A stretch of 64,000 nucleotides of DNA from Bacilli bacterium (GTDB taxonomy: Bacteria; Bacillota_I; Bacilli_A; RFN20; CAG-826), in NCBI GenBank assembly GCA_017502465.1, contig JAFVUY010000025.1, positions 1-64,000 on the forward strand, in the 5' to 3' direction. Position numbers and translations under genes: made by a program. Positions 17,752 through 25,522 of this stretch are shown here, piece after piece. Under the pieces are notes generated by a model that worked only from the letters and a program-made list of their open reading frames with translations, did not search any database and had not been told where the DNA came from. Every line of letters starts with the position of its first letter. Within the stretch, counting starts at the first letter, position 1.

Positions 17752-18990
17752 CTACTTTTTATTTAATGTGTCTAAATAATTAGACACTTTATCAAAAATT
17801 GGATATTTAAAATAATTATTAATTTCGTTGATTTTAACCCATTTCACATCATCTAAATCAGGGTCGGAAATTTTTAATTCATCATCACTTAAATCTGTTA
17901 GATGAATATAGGCCATAAACTTATTTGTTTTAGGGTGAACTCTCGCACTTATTACAGTTGCTTTAGAGGCATCAATATTTGTTTCTTCTTTTAATTCTCT
18001 TATTGCGGCTTGAAGAACGTTTTCTCCTTCTTCAATAGTGCCTCCAGGGAAAACCCAACCTAAATCATCTTTTCTATGAGTTAATAAAATTTCATCGCCT
18101 TTAGTGGCAATACACATACTTACTTCGCATCCGCTATAAACATACATACTAACGGGTTCAAATAAATTGCTTGGGATATAATCTTTTAAATTTTCTATAG
18201 AAACCCAAATGGCTTCTTCGTTTTCATCATCATCTATATTAATTAGTTCTCCGGAGACATAATCAAGAGCGTAATAAAAAGTTATCGTATGAGTTTGAGG
18301 ATGAACTCTGCTTCCTAAACTTTTTACAAGTTTTGTTGTTAAAGATGTTTCGGCTTTTACTTCTTTTACAATTCTTCTTTCAGGATCATCTGTAGGTTTA
18401 ACTATGGTAGCAGGAAAACCCCACACCAAACCTTTTTCTGGTTTGCTTCTTTTTAAAATCAGAATGTCATTTCCTTTTTTAACAATCCCAATAGCGATTG
18501 TCATATTTGGGATAAAGGTGTCCTTGACAACTTCTAAATTAGAAGTTTCTTTTGCTTCCTCGTCATTCATTTTTAAATCTAAACTCGCCAAGAATGGATC
18601 TTGAAACAATTTTTGAGCAAATTTATCTAATTCGTTTTTATCAAAAAATATAGAATTAATCCCAGCGGTTTGAAGTTTTATTCCAAAAGGCAATTCTAGT
18701 TTTTCTAAAGTCACCAAAAACATATTTTTATTTTCATCCGCAGATAAATATAATTCTCTTTTGCAGTTTTGACTCTTAATGAAATTTTCACTCATCATAA
18801 AAATAACTAAAGAAGAGTTCATTAAATTTTCCGCGACTACATCTGGCCAATCTTCAGATAAATGAATGCCATCATCATACCAAACTCGATATTTGTTTTT
18901 AATTAATTCATTAATTATAGGTAAAACAACATCCTTGTCAGCATGAGCGTATGAAATAAATATATAAGGATTATCCCATTTCTTAATCAT
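17752..18990 (-). CDS. TIR domain protein with two NUDIX domains
   Basis: Residues 6-130 form a TIR domain: YIFISYAHADKD (strand A), RVWYDDGIHLSEDW (BB loop) and SQNCKREL with Glu79 at the position of the catalytic Glu of NAD-cleaving TIRs. Residues about 163-270 form a NUDIX fold with a decayed box (GFPATIV...KEVKAET). Residues about 288-405 form a second NUDIX domain with an almost perfect box, Gly317, Glu323, Arg331-Glu332-Leu333 and Glu335-Glu336, but Asn in place of the last Gly. The combination suggests NAD+ cleavage by TIR and hydrolysis or sensing of an ADP-ribose-type product by NUDIX; this is inference. The mRNA appears leaderless. Confidence 0.85.
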   Translation of the reverse strand: MIKKWDNPYIFISYAHADKDVVLPIINELIKNKYRVWYDDGIHLSEDWPDVVAENLMNSSLVIFMMSENFIKSQNCKRELYLSADENKNMFLVTLEKLELPFGIKLQTAGINSIFFDKNELDKFAQKLFQDPFLASLDLKMNDEEAKETSNLEVVKDTFIPNMTIAIGIVKKGNDILILKRSKPEKGLVWGFPATIVKPTDDPERRIVKEVKAETSLTTKLVKSLGSRVHPQTHTITFYYALDYVSGELINIDDDENEEAIWVSIENLKDYIPSNLFEPVSMYVYSGCEVSMCIATKGDEILLTHRKDDLGWVFPGGTIEEGENVLQAAIRELKEETNIDASKATVISARVHPKTNKFMAYIHLTDLSDDELKISDPDLDDVKWVKINEINNYFKYPIFDKVSNYLDTLNKK

Positions 18991-18996
18991 ACTTTT

Positions 18997-19024
18997 ATTC
19001 TAAAACAATATTTATAAATAACAA
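18997..19024 (-). promoter_or_regulatory. Promoter of the TIR-NUDIX gene (leaderless)
   Basis: Minus-strand TTGTTA (19019-19024), a 16-base spacer and TAGAAT (18997-19002), then exactly six bases to the ATG. No ribosome binding site. Confidence 0.6.
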
Positions 19025-19040
19025 GACCTTGACAAAATAA

Positions 19041-19061
19041 AAACTTCCTTCAAGGAAGTTT
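19041..19061 (-). terminator. Terminator of the tRNA-Asp/Phe transcript
   Basis: AAACTTCCTT/AAGGAAGTTT hairpin followed on the minus strand by TTTATTTT. Confidence 0.8.
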
Positions 19062-19065
19062 TAGA

Positions 19066-19141
19066 TGGTGGCCCAGGCCGGAATCGGACCGGCGACACAT
19101 GGATTTTCAGTCCATTGCTCTACCAACTGAGCTACCGGGCC
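19066..19141 (-). tRNA. tRNA-Phe (anticodon GAA)
   Basis: Minus-strand cloverleaf GGCCCGG... with anticodon stem ATGGA/TCCAT around CTGAAAA, GGTCCGATTCC T-arm and encoded CCA. Confidence 0.96.
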
Positions 19142-19158
19142 ACTATTTAATAAAAAAA

Positions 19159-19234
19159 TGGCGGACCAGACGGGAATCGAACCCGCGATCTTCTCCGTGA
19201 CAGGGAGACATGTTAACCGCTACACCACTGGTCC
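19159..19234 (-). tRNA. tRNA-Asp (anticodon GTC)
   Basis: Minus-strand cloverleaf GGACCAG/CTGGTCC, anticodon stem TCTCC/GGAGA around loop CTGTCAC, encoded CCA. Upstream partner of tRNA-Phe. Confidence 0.96.
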
Positions 19235-19361
19235 ATCGCACTTGTCGTGCTTTTATATTATTATAGAAGGAAAGAAAAAATGCAAGAAATTATTTCTAAT
19301 TATTTAAAAAATATTTATCTGATGGTTTATTATATAAATAATTAATCAGGAGAAAGGGTTT

Positions 19362-20075
19362 ATGTTGAACAAAAAATATTACATTAATTCAAACAGCGTT
19401 GACCAATTTTATGATTTAAAAATTTCATCTTTTTTCAAAATGATGCAAGAGGTCGCTAGTCAAAACGCTGAAGAATTAGGGATAGGCCACATTGAAACAA
19501 ATTCTAAAAATCTAATATGGGTTATCACTAGATTCTTAGTCAAAATTCATAAACTTCCTAAATATCAAGAAACAGTTACTTTAAAAACATATCCTGGCAA
19601 GACAATCAAATTTATTTTCCCTCGTTATTTCGTCTTAGAAGATGAAAACGGAAATAAATTAATTGAGGCTTCTTCTACTTGGTTAGTGCTATATAACGAA
19701 ACAAGAAAAGTTTGTATGTCTCCATTTGATAAAGACATTGAAGGTGAAGATCAAGTCGATCAACTTCCATTAGCGGACAAAGTTGAATATGTTGAGGACT
19801 TATCATTTGTCGAAGAGAGAAAGGTTAGATATAACGATATAGATTTAAACGGTCATTTAAATAACACAAAATACATCGAATATATTTTGGACATTCACGA
19901 TTCTAACTTTTATAAAGAACACGCAATTAAGGAAATATTGATAAATTATAATCACGAATTAAAAGATAATGATCTCGTCTCAATTTATTCAAACAAACAA
20001 AATCCTGAAATTATTAAAGGTAATATCGGGGAGACAAATTCCTTTGATGTAAAAGTGACCTATATAAAAAAATAA
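19362..20075 (+). CDS. Acyl-ACP thioesterase
   Basis: Releases fatty acids from acyl carrier protein. It has two hot-dog domains (about 1-125 and 140-237). The first has the helix FKMMQEVASQNAEELG and the WVITRFLVKI strand of the FatA/FatB-type bacterial family, the second has NDIDLNGHLNNTKYIEY, with the Asn-X-His catalytic motif. Length 237 aa is typical. AGGAGAAAG before the ATG supports the start. Monocistronic. Confidence 0.9.
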   Translation: MLNKKYYINSNSVDQFYDLKISSFFKMMQEVASQNAEELGIGHIETNSKNLIWVITRFLVKIHKLPKYQETVTLKTYPGKTIKFIFPRYFVLEDENGNKLIEASSTWLVLYNETRKVCMSPFDKDIEGEDQVDQLPLADKVEYVEDLSFVEERKVRYNDIDLNGHLNNTKYIEYILDIHDSNFYKEHAIKEILINYNHELKDNDLVSIYSNKQNPEIIKGNIGETNSFDVKVTYIKK

Positions 20076-20133
20076 AGCAAATATTGACCATTTGTTATAA
20101 AATATAGATACATTAAAGTTGGAGGATATACTC

Positions 20134-20496
20134 ATGACACTTAAAAACAAACTTTTAGTGGTTTTTGCTAATTTAGTTGTTATTGGGATCGTTCTTGGTT
20201 TAAATCTTGCTTTTACTGATTTATCTAACTCTGTTAGAGTTGCAACATTGATTTGCATGATTGTTACACTTCTTATGCCAAGCGCTGCTATCTTATTAAT
20301 CAAGAAATTCGATAGCCCAGAAACAATAGTTACCATTATAGCGATGGTTGCAAACTTGATTGCAACAGTCATCATGTTTGCCACTAACCTAACCGATTCA
20401 AAACCATTAATCATTACCGAATCAATTATCGGTGGTGTATATGTTGTTTTATTAGCCTTAACAATTGGATTAAAAGGCACAGCAAAACAAGAATAA
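20134..20496 (+). CDS. Small four-helix membrane protein, unknown
   Basis: 120 aa with four hydrophobic helices (about 7-27, 35-57, 66-86 and 92-114) and a short Lys-rich tail. I do not recognise the family. The ATG at 20134 is chosen because a GGAGG site sits eight bases before it; an in-frame TTG at 20119 overlaps that site. Followed by a strong terminator. Confidence 0.65.
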   Translation: MTLKNKLLVVFANLVVIGIVLGLNLAFTDLSNSVRVATLICMIVTLLMPSAAILLIKKFDSPETIVTIIAMVANLIATVIMFATNLTDSKPLIITESIIGGVYVVLLALTIGLKGTAKQE

Positions 20497-20519
20497 ATTT
20501 AATCCAAAGTATAAAAAAA

Positions 20520-20540
20520 CGCTTAGCTCGGTGCTAAGCG
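20520..20540. terminator. Bidirectional terminator
   Basis: CGCTTAG/CTAAGCG with Ts on the plus side and a T-run on the minus side, between the convergent small membrane protein and rubrerythrin genes. Confidence 0.88.
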
Positions 20541-20559
20541 TTTTATCTTGCTTTAATTA

Positions 20560-21099
20560 TTAATAATTAACTGCGCGTAATTCGAAATAGGATTTTTCGT
20601 GATCGCAGGTTGGGCAAACTTCTGGAGCCGCTTTACCAACATGGATGTGACCACAGTTACGGCATTTCCAAACAACGACATCTTCAGCGATGAAGACTTT
20701 GCCTTCTTTAACGTTTTCTAAGAGTTTGAGATATCTTTGTTCGTGTTCTTTTTCGATTTTGCCAACTAATTCAAATTTTGCAGCGATTTCAACGAAGCCT
20801 TCTTCGATAGCTTCTTTTGCCATTCTGGCATACATATCTGTCCATTCATAGTTTTCACCAGCGGCAGCGTCTTGTAAGTTTTCGATTGTTGAAGGGACTT
20901 TGCCACCATGAAGATATTTGAACCATAATTCAGCATGTTCTTTTTCGTTAGCGGCTGTTTCTTCAAAGATAGCAGCAATTTGTTGATATCCTTCTTTTTT
21001 TGCTTTTGAAGCATAATATGTGTATTTGTTTCTTGCTTGAGATTCACCAGCAAATGCAATCTCTAAGTTTTTTTCTGTTTTTGAACCTTTTAAATCCAT
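20560..21099 (-). CDS. Rubrerythrin
   Basis: Cytoplasmic peroxide-reducing non-haem iron protein of anaerobes. The four-helix diiron domain has the two EKEH motifs (within NEKEHAELW and IEKEHEQRY), and the C-terminal rubredoxin domain has CRNCG and CPTCDH. Length 179 aa is standard. CGGAGGA supports the start. Monocistronic. Confidence 0.95.
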   Translation of the reverse strand: MDLKGSKTEKNLEIAFAGESQARNKYTYYASKAKKEGYQQIAAIFEETAANEKEHAELWFKYLHGGKVPSTIENLQDAAAGENYEWTDMYARMAKEAIEEGFVEIAAKFELVGKIEKEHEQRYLKLLENVKEGKVFIAEDVVVWKCRNCGHIHVGKAAPEVCPTCDHEKSYFELRAVNY

Positions 21100-21151
21100 T
21101 GTTTTTTCCTCCGATAATTCGATTTTAGCAAAAAATAATAATAGTTTTCAA

Positions 21152-21940
21152 CTATGATGCTTTATCTTTTTTAATATATTTTATGTAAGAGTAATTACCA
21201 ATTGTTTTTGAGCGAGCAACCATCGCCTCATAAATGGCATCTCTGAGTTTATTAACCCCTTCCACTCTTTCTAATTCTTTATTTGGGTAGAATGGTCCAT
21301 CTATATATACAACTTTAGATGGCTTTTTAAAAAACTTGCTCTTTTTAAAGGTGGTGGTGAACGCAAAACAAGGGGCATTATCGTCAAAAGGATATCTAAA
21401 CGAGCTACTTTTGAAATTTCTTATGCCGGTGTAATAAGGCCATATGTGAGCTTCTGGATAAATTAAAATCCTATGTTTTTTCTTTATATGATAAGACATA
21501 CAAGTAGTGTAATTTTTGTACATCTTCGTATTGCTTGGAACAGGTATTGCTCCTAAACATTTAACCAAAAAACTTACAATTGGGTTTATTGAAAAAGTAT
21601 CATGGCTTGCCACAATGACCATAAACTTTGTGGGATTAGTCATAACAGGAGGGATAACAGGATCTAAAGGAAGAACGTGATTAGAATATACATAATATCC
21701 TTTTTTCTTTGCCTTTTTTAAAACTTTTTTGTTCTTAAATCTGACTCTAAAAATAAAGACATCCATGAACCATAAAACAGGTATTGCAATTAGATATCTA
21801 AAAAGAAAAGACGCTAAATGGAAGAAGGGATTTTTTGAAAAATAATTATAATTGTCGTTTAAGGATTTCTTATTAATTTTGTTATTCGCGAAGTCGTCGT
21901 TTAGTTCATCGCTATACTCATATATTAATTCGTTATCCAT
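21152..21940 (-). CDS. PlsC-like acyltransferase
   Basis: Membrane acyltransferase with a transmembrane segment at about 45-65. Block I is NHVLPLDP, a proper HX4D, and IYPEAHIWP stands where FPEG is typical. Length 262 aa. It overlaps the end of the upstream glycosyltransferase gene by eight bases, with AAGGAAAAAG as ribosome site, so the two act in one operon, probably in glycolipid or phospholipid synthesis (inference). Confidence 0.78.
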   Translation of the reverse strand: MDNELIYEYSDELNDDFANNKINKKSLNDNYNYFSKNPFFHLASFLFRYLIAIPVLWFMDVFIFRVRFKNKKVLKKAKKKGYYVYSNHVLPLDPVIPPVMTNPTKFMVIVASHDTFSINPIVSFLVKCLGAIPVPSNTKMYKNYTTCMSYHIKKKHRILIYPEAHIWPYYTGIRNFKSSSFRYPFDDNAPCFAFTTTFKKSKFFKKPSKVVYIDGPFYPNKELERVEGVNKLRDAIYEAMVARSKTIGNYSYIKYIKKDKAS

Positions 21941-23090
21941 TTACTTTTTCCTTGTGAAATTTAGATATATCTAACAACATTTTCTCCATTTTTTCCATAC
22001 ATTTAGCGAAATCGAATTGCTTAGCAAATTCTGAATACATTTTGCTAGCGTCAGATCTCTCTTTAGGATGTTCGTACCAATATTCAATTTTCCTAGTCAA
22101 ATCCTTAATATTTTTGTAATTATAGGATGAATTTTTATCTAAGGAAAATTTAGAAGTCGCGCTTCTTGGAGAATTAGAAATAACTGGAACCAAACCACAA
22201 GCAAGCGCTTCTAAACAGGATATAGCTTCTATTTCAATAATTGAGGTATGAACATATAAATCCGCCATTCTTAAAACATCAGCAAGTTCTTCGTGTTTAA
22301 ATCTTCTTACAATAGGAGGATTGCTTAAATTTTTTGCTCCCCATTTAACTAATTTAGATTTTCTAGGTCCGTCTCCTGCAAGAATAATTTGAATCTTATT
22401 TTCATATTTAGATTTTTTAACAGCTTTTAATAACGCCATTTGGTTTTTTTCTTTAGAAAGTCTACCAGACATAATGATGACAAATTTGTCACTTAATAAA
22501 AATGGTTTTTTATTTCTTTTAGGGTAGAAAAGATTAGTTTGAACACCATTAGAAATTACATAAGGATGTTTAGACTTAATTCCATATTTTTGAACCAAAT
22601 CGCAAATAAACTGGGTTGGAAAATGAATCGCATCCACGTATTTATAATAATGCTTCCATAAATTGTTATAGGTTAATCTATTAGCAAGTTTTACATTCAT
22701 CATAAAAACGTGCGCAGTAGCGTTCTCTGCCTGAGCGTGAAAGCCTGAAGTAATTGGAATGTTATGCTCTTTTGCGTATTTAACAGCCGCTCTTCCAACT
22801 GAAAAAGGTAAAATCGAGTGAATAACATCTACTCCTTCACATGCTTTAGAAATTACATCCATATCTCTTTTTGCTATTACAACTCCGTTTTTCTTAACGT
22901 ACCTATTTAAGATTCCTAAATTGTATTGAGGAAGAATGTAATAACCATCCATACCTGATTTAAGCTTATCGGGACAAACGACCTTGACGTCGTGTCCCTT
23001 TTCTTTTAAATAATTTATTAAGTTATATGCCGCTAAACTAGTGCCATTATTAGCTTCGCCTAGAACATCAGTAACAATTGCGATTTTCAT
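21933..23090 (-). CDS. Glycosyltransferase family 4, probable glycolipid synthase
   Basis: GT-B fold retaining glycosyltransferase (385 aa). N-terminal MKIAIVTDVLGEANNGTSLA is the acceptor-domain opening. The C-terminal domain has IIMSGRLSKEKNQ and the donor-binding EAISCLEALACGLVPVIS. The ATG at 23090 follows AAGGAG; the frame extends a few codons further without support. Coupling with a PlsC-like gene suggests action on diacylglycerol-type acceptors, as in mono/diglucosyl-diacylglycerol synthases of related bacteria; the substrate is inferred. Confidence 0.82.
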   Translation of the reverse strand: MKIAIVTDVLGEANNGTSLAAYNLINYLKEKGHDVKVVCPDKLKSGMDGYYILPQYNLGILNRYVKKNGVVIAKRDMDVISKACEGVDVIHSILPFSVGRAAVKYAKEHNIPITSGFHAQAENATAHVFMMNVKLANRLTYNNLWKHYYKYVDAIHFPTQFICDLVQKYGIKSKHPYVISNGVQTNLFYPKRNKKPFLLSDKFVIIMSGRLSKEKNQMALLKAVKKSKYENKIQIILAGDGPRKSKLVKWGAKNLSNPPIVRRFKHEELADVLRMADLYVHTSIIEIEAISCLEALACGLVPVISNSPRSATSKFSLDKNSSYNYKNIKDLTRKIEYWYEHPKERSDASKMYSEFAKQFDFAKCMEKMEKMLLDISKFHKEKVNG

Positions 23091-23109
23091 TTTTTTCTCC
23101 TTAACGCAC

Positions 23110-23141
23110 AAAAAGCGTAGACCTATCCCATAGATCTACGC
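23110..23141 (-). terminator. Terminator of the choloylglycine-hydrolase-family gene
   Basis: Minus-strand GCGTAGA/TCTACGC hairpin followed by TTTTTG, just upstream of the glycosyltransferase start. Confidence 0.8.
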
Positions 23142-23156
23142 CCAACGATCACTTAT

Positions 23157-24131
23157 TTATACAAGATATCTGATATCGAGTTCGCCCTTGATAGAATAAG
23201 GTAATAGTTTGCTTCCTTTAAAATCAACCTTTTTCATATCAACTGCAATGACGCGGCTATTTTCATAGGTCTTACAATAGTAAACACCTTTATCGACGTT
23301 CGTGCAAGATGAATAAATTGTGGTTCGATATTTTCCATTAAACGATCTAACCGCTCCACGTGTGACTGCTACGGAGTCAAGGATATGGAAGAATTGAGCA
23401 ACGTTAGATAATTCATCTTTTTCAGACTTCGAATTGTTAAGCAAATAACTAGCCTTTACAAATCTAGATGGAGATGTGTAATCTCCTGGTAGGCCATAGG
23501 TGCCATTACCAGATGTGAACGATGTTAGCATTAAGGAATTTGAGAAACGAGATTCCACTTCTTCATTTGTAATGTTTAAATATAATTTTAAGTTTTCCAA
23601 ATGAAATGGGAAAGGAGGATTATTGGTAAGGACACCATATGGGTTCTTATAAACCTTAAGCCCTTCTTCTACTGACTCGATAACATAGCTTTCTCTTTTA
23701 TCTGCTATCATCCAGTGAAGATTAGAATTGCTTACTTTACTATTAAAATCTACATTAATGATTACGCTGTTTTTCAGGATTTGAAGAGCATCTTTAACAG
23801 TTTTGCAAGTACCTAATAGATATGGAATTAATTCAAACGGGGCAATGTTTGTTTTTTTAGGGTCGTGTTTATGATACTTCGCATATCCTTCAAACTGTAA
23901 TCCTGCAATTGAAAGACCATATTCATTTGTCGCATCCGCGTACATTGGATATCCATCTATAATTGCAGCCATGCCGATCATCGCATAATGGCTTTTGAGT
24001 GTTTTCATCTTTTTGAAACCGAGGGGAAAATTTCTTGGGGTGACAACAATCATTTGACCAAAATTTGAATCAAGATCTAGATTTCTTCCAAAATAAGTGT
24101 CGTTGTTTTTAAGAGCTAAGCATGTACACAT
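23157..24131 (-). CDS. Choloylglycine hydrolase family protein (bile salt hydrolase / penicillin V acylase type)
   Basis: Ntn-hydrolase cleaving linear amides. Met1 is followed directly by the nucleophile Cys2 with no signal peptide, so it is cytoplasmic. Arg16 and Asp21 lie in FGRNLDLD, Asn in TNEYGLSIAG, another in LTNNPPF, and Arg in SPSRFVKA: the full active-site set. Length 324 aa is normal. Bile-salt versus penicillin-V or N-acyl-homoserine-lactone substrates cannot be separated by eye. AGGAGG supports the start. Confidence 0.88.
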   Translation of the reverse strand: MCTCLALKNNDTYFGRNLDLDSNFGQMIVVTPRNFPLGFKKMKTLKSHYAMIGMAAIIDGYPMYADATNEYGLSIAGLQFEGYAKYHKHDPKKTNIAPFELIPYLLGTCKTVKDALQILKNSVIINVDFNSKVSNSNLHWMIADKRESYVIESVEEGLKVYKNPYGVLTNNPPFPFHLENLKLYLNITNEEVESRFSNSLMLTSFTSGNGTYGLPGDYTSPSRFVKASYLLNNSKSEKDELSNVAQFFHILDSVAVTRGAVRSFNGKYRTTIYSSCTNVDKGVYYCKTYENSRVIAVDMKKVDFKGSKLLPYSIKGELDIRYLV

Positions 24132-24237
24132 TTTTTGTACCTCCTACACTTGCATTTTAAATCTATGAAAACAAAGTGGCGAAATAACGCTCAAAAAAAT
24201 TAATTCGTAAAAAGTAAACTAGAATAGTTTTATTTGC

Positions 24238-24267
24238 TTGACTTTGGAAGTCTAAAAAGTATATAGT
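24238..24267 (+). promoter_or_regulatory. Promoter of the initiator tRNA
   Basis: TTGACT (24238-24243), an 18-base spacer and TATAGT (24262-24267), about 12 bases before the tRNA. Confidence 0.7.
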
Positions 24268-24278
24268 AATGGAGATAT

Positions 24279-24356
24279 CGCGGGATAGAGCAGTTTGGTA
24301 GCTCGTCAGGCTCATAACCTGGAGGTCGTGAGGTTCAAATCCCACTCCCGCAACCA
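24279..24356 (+). tRNA. Initiator tRNA-fMet (CAT), with atypical anticodon and T stems
   Basis: The unpaired first position (C1 opposite A72) and loop CTCATAA identify an initiator. The anticodon stem is TCAGG/CCTGG, so one of the three conserved G:C pairs is A:U (AU/GC/GC). The T stem reads GTG-A-GG against CCCAC, giving an extra bulged A and 78 rather than 77 nucleotides. The CCA end is encoded. It borders the accessory region. Confidence 0.85.
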
Positions 24357-24368
24357 AATGTCAATAAT

Positions 24369-24398
24369 GCACGTTTTGTATCCATTACGTGCTTTTTT
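24369..24398 (+). terminator. Terminator of tRNA-fMet
   Basis: GCACGT/ACGTGC hairpin followed by six Ts, 12 bases after the tRNA. Confidence 0.85.
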
Positions 24399-24600
24399 CT
24401 TTGTGATTTTTGATTGCTCAAAAAGGGGTCTGTGCACGATTGAAGGTTCGCTATACGAAAGGTGGGGTTCGCTTGAACAAGTCAATGCTGTACAGTAAAT
24501 AAAAATAAGGATTACGCTTGAGCAGGCACAAGCAAGCAGAGGTACGCCAATCTTCATAATGCATAATACATAGGCCAGATTACTCTTTTCTTTTCAAAAA
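24399..24600. other. Intergenic segment, nothing recognised
   Basis: About 200 bases between the tRNA terminator and the riboswitch. There are small inverted words (TTCG...CGAA, GTTC...GAAC) but no ORF with a ribosome site and no recognised element. Confidence 0.4.
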
Positions 24601-24608
24601 AATTCAAA

Positions 24609-24614
24609 TACAAT
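24609..24614 (+). promoter_or_regulatory. Possible -10 box for the riboswitch transcript
   Basis: TACAAT lies seven bases before the start of the aptamer; the -35 is unclear. Confidence 0.35.
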
Positions 24615-24620
24615 ATAGAC

Positions 24621-24753
24621 AACCATAAAGAGAACAGCGAGGGACAAGCCCGATGAACTGTCAGCAACTTACTCAGTATTGAGCAAAGTGCTAAAGCTTG
24701 GATGATGGGAACAAACGGTATTGATTTATTTGCTCTCATCAGTCGATGGGAGC
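24621..24753 (+). promoter_or_regulatory. SAM-I (S-box) riboswitch with terminator
   Basis: The aptamer (about 24621-24710) shows the S-box signatures in order: AAAGAG, GCGAGGGAC, GCCCGATGAA, CAGCAAC, AAAGTGCTAA and GGATGATGGGA, with P1 closed by CCAT (24623-24626) and ATGG (24705-24708). An expression-platform terminator follows: GCTCTCATC pairs with GATGGGAGC (24732-24753) and is followed by Ts. The 3' side of P1 (GATGA) can pair with TCATC of the terminator, which gives the antiterminator. Predicted to turn off the downstream operon when SAM is abundant. Confidence 0.88.
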
Positions 24754-24796
24754 TTTTTCTTCTTTATGGATGATTGACATAAGGAGGAAAAGAAAG

Positions 24797-25054
24797 ATGT
24801 CAGAAAAAACATTTGATTGTGTCATTGACACACATTCTAAAGAAGAGAGAAAGAATCTCATTGATTACATCACAAACAAGGATGGTTTCATTATCTCAAA
24901 CATTAATGATTTTGAAGGGTTTCAATTAGTGGGTGTTGCTAGAGGAAGAATTGGCTTCCTGGGCGTGATTGTTTCTCATGATTTAGTGAAGAATCATGGC
25001 TATAAACATTTTGCTTCAGTCGATGAATACATCTCATATTCTGAGGGCAAATAA
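24797..25054 (+). CDS. Small protein of unknown function in a SAM-riboswitch operon
   Basis: 85 aa, soluble, with no recognised family. The ATG at 24797 follows an ideal AAGGAGG; the frame opens upstream inside the riboswitch terminator, which is not plausible. Its stop overlaps the next start (TAATG), so it is coupled to the zinc-ribbon protein. Expression should follow cellular SAM/methionine status. Confidence 0.7.
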   Translation: MSEKTFDCVIDTHSKEERKNLIDYITNKDGFIISNINDFEGFQLVGVARGRIGFLGVIVSHDLVKNHGYKHFASVDEYISYSEGK

Positions 25055-25521
25055 TGGAAAAGAAGAATTGGAGAGAGGATATGCAATGTCATGTTCTTCT
25101 TTGCATGCCTGATGGAAGCAGCTTAGGACTATGGGTTCCTAAAAACGAGAAGTTTGAAGATTTTATAAATAGATTCATTGAACATTGGTATAAGGTTACA
25201 AGCGAGAATCCTAAACTTCATGGTCATATTGTTTTAGAAGAAAAATGCCCTAAATGTGGTGAGGTTTTGCATGCTAAAGAATACGATGATGAAACCAGAT
25301 GTTGGTGTCCATCTTGTCACTACAAGGAAGTGAGAAAAAAGATGGAAAATGAAATACTAATAACTGGTTTTCAGTCATATCGTCTAGTTAACACAATTGC
25401 CCAACTTCTTAAAAAGAATGGCTATGTTATTGAATCTACTTTCCGTAATATTGCAGCTGGTCCACCCACCGGTTTCTTGATGAAAAAAGAAGGCCAAGTT
25501 TTATGGTTAAGGAGCAGATGA
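25054..25521 (+). CDS. Zinc-ribbon protein of unknown function in a SAM-riboswitch operon
   Basis: 155 aa. CPKC (about 70-73) and CPSC (about 93-96) make a probable zinc ribbon between a conserved-looking N-terminal alpha/beta part and a C-terminal segment with ILITGFQSYRLVNTIAQLLKKNGYVIE, which resembles a nucleotide- or peptide-binding alpha/beta unit. I do not recognise the family. It starts at the stop of the 85-aa gene and ends one base before the next ATG. Confidence 0.68.
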   Translation: MEKKNWREDMQCHVLLCMPDGSSLGLWVPKNEKFEDFINRFIEHWYKVTSENPKLHGHIVLEEKCPKCGEVLHAKEYDDETRCWCPSCHYKEVRKKMENEILITGFQSYRLVNTIAQLLKKNGYVIESTFRNIAAGPPTGFLMKKEGQVLWLRSR

Positions 25522-25522
25522 T

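Noticed and set aside
19989..20480. Minus-strand ORF opposite the thioesterase end and small membrane protein
   Set aside because: Antisense to two supported genes; no ribosome site.
20766..21059. Second reading frame inside rubrerythrin
   Set aside because: Fully contained in a certain gene and without a start site.
24295..24557. Open frames across tRNA-fMet and the region after it
   Set aside because: They overlap a tRNA and its terminator and have no ribosome site.
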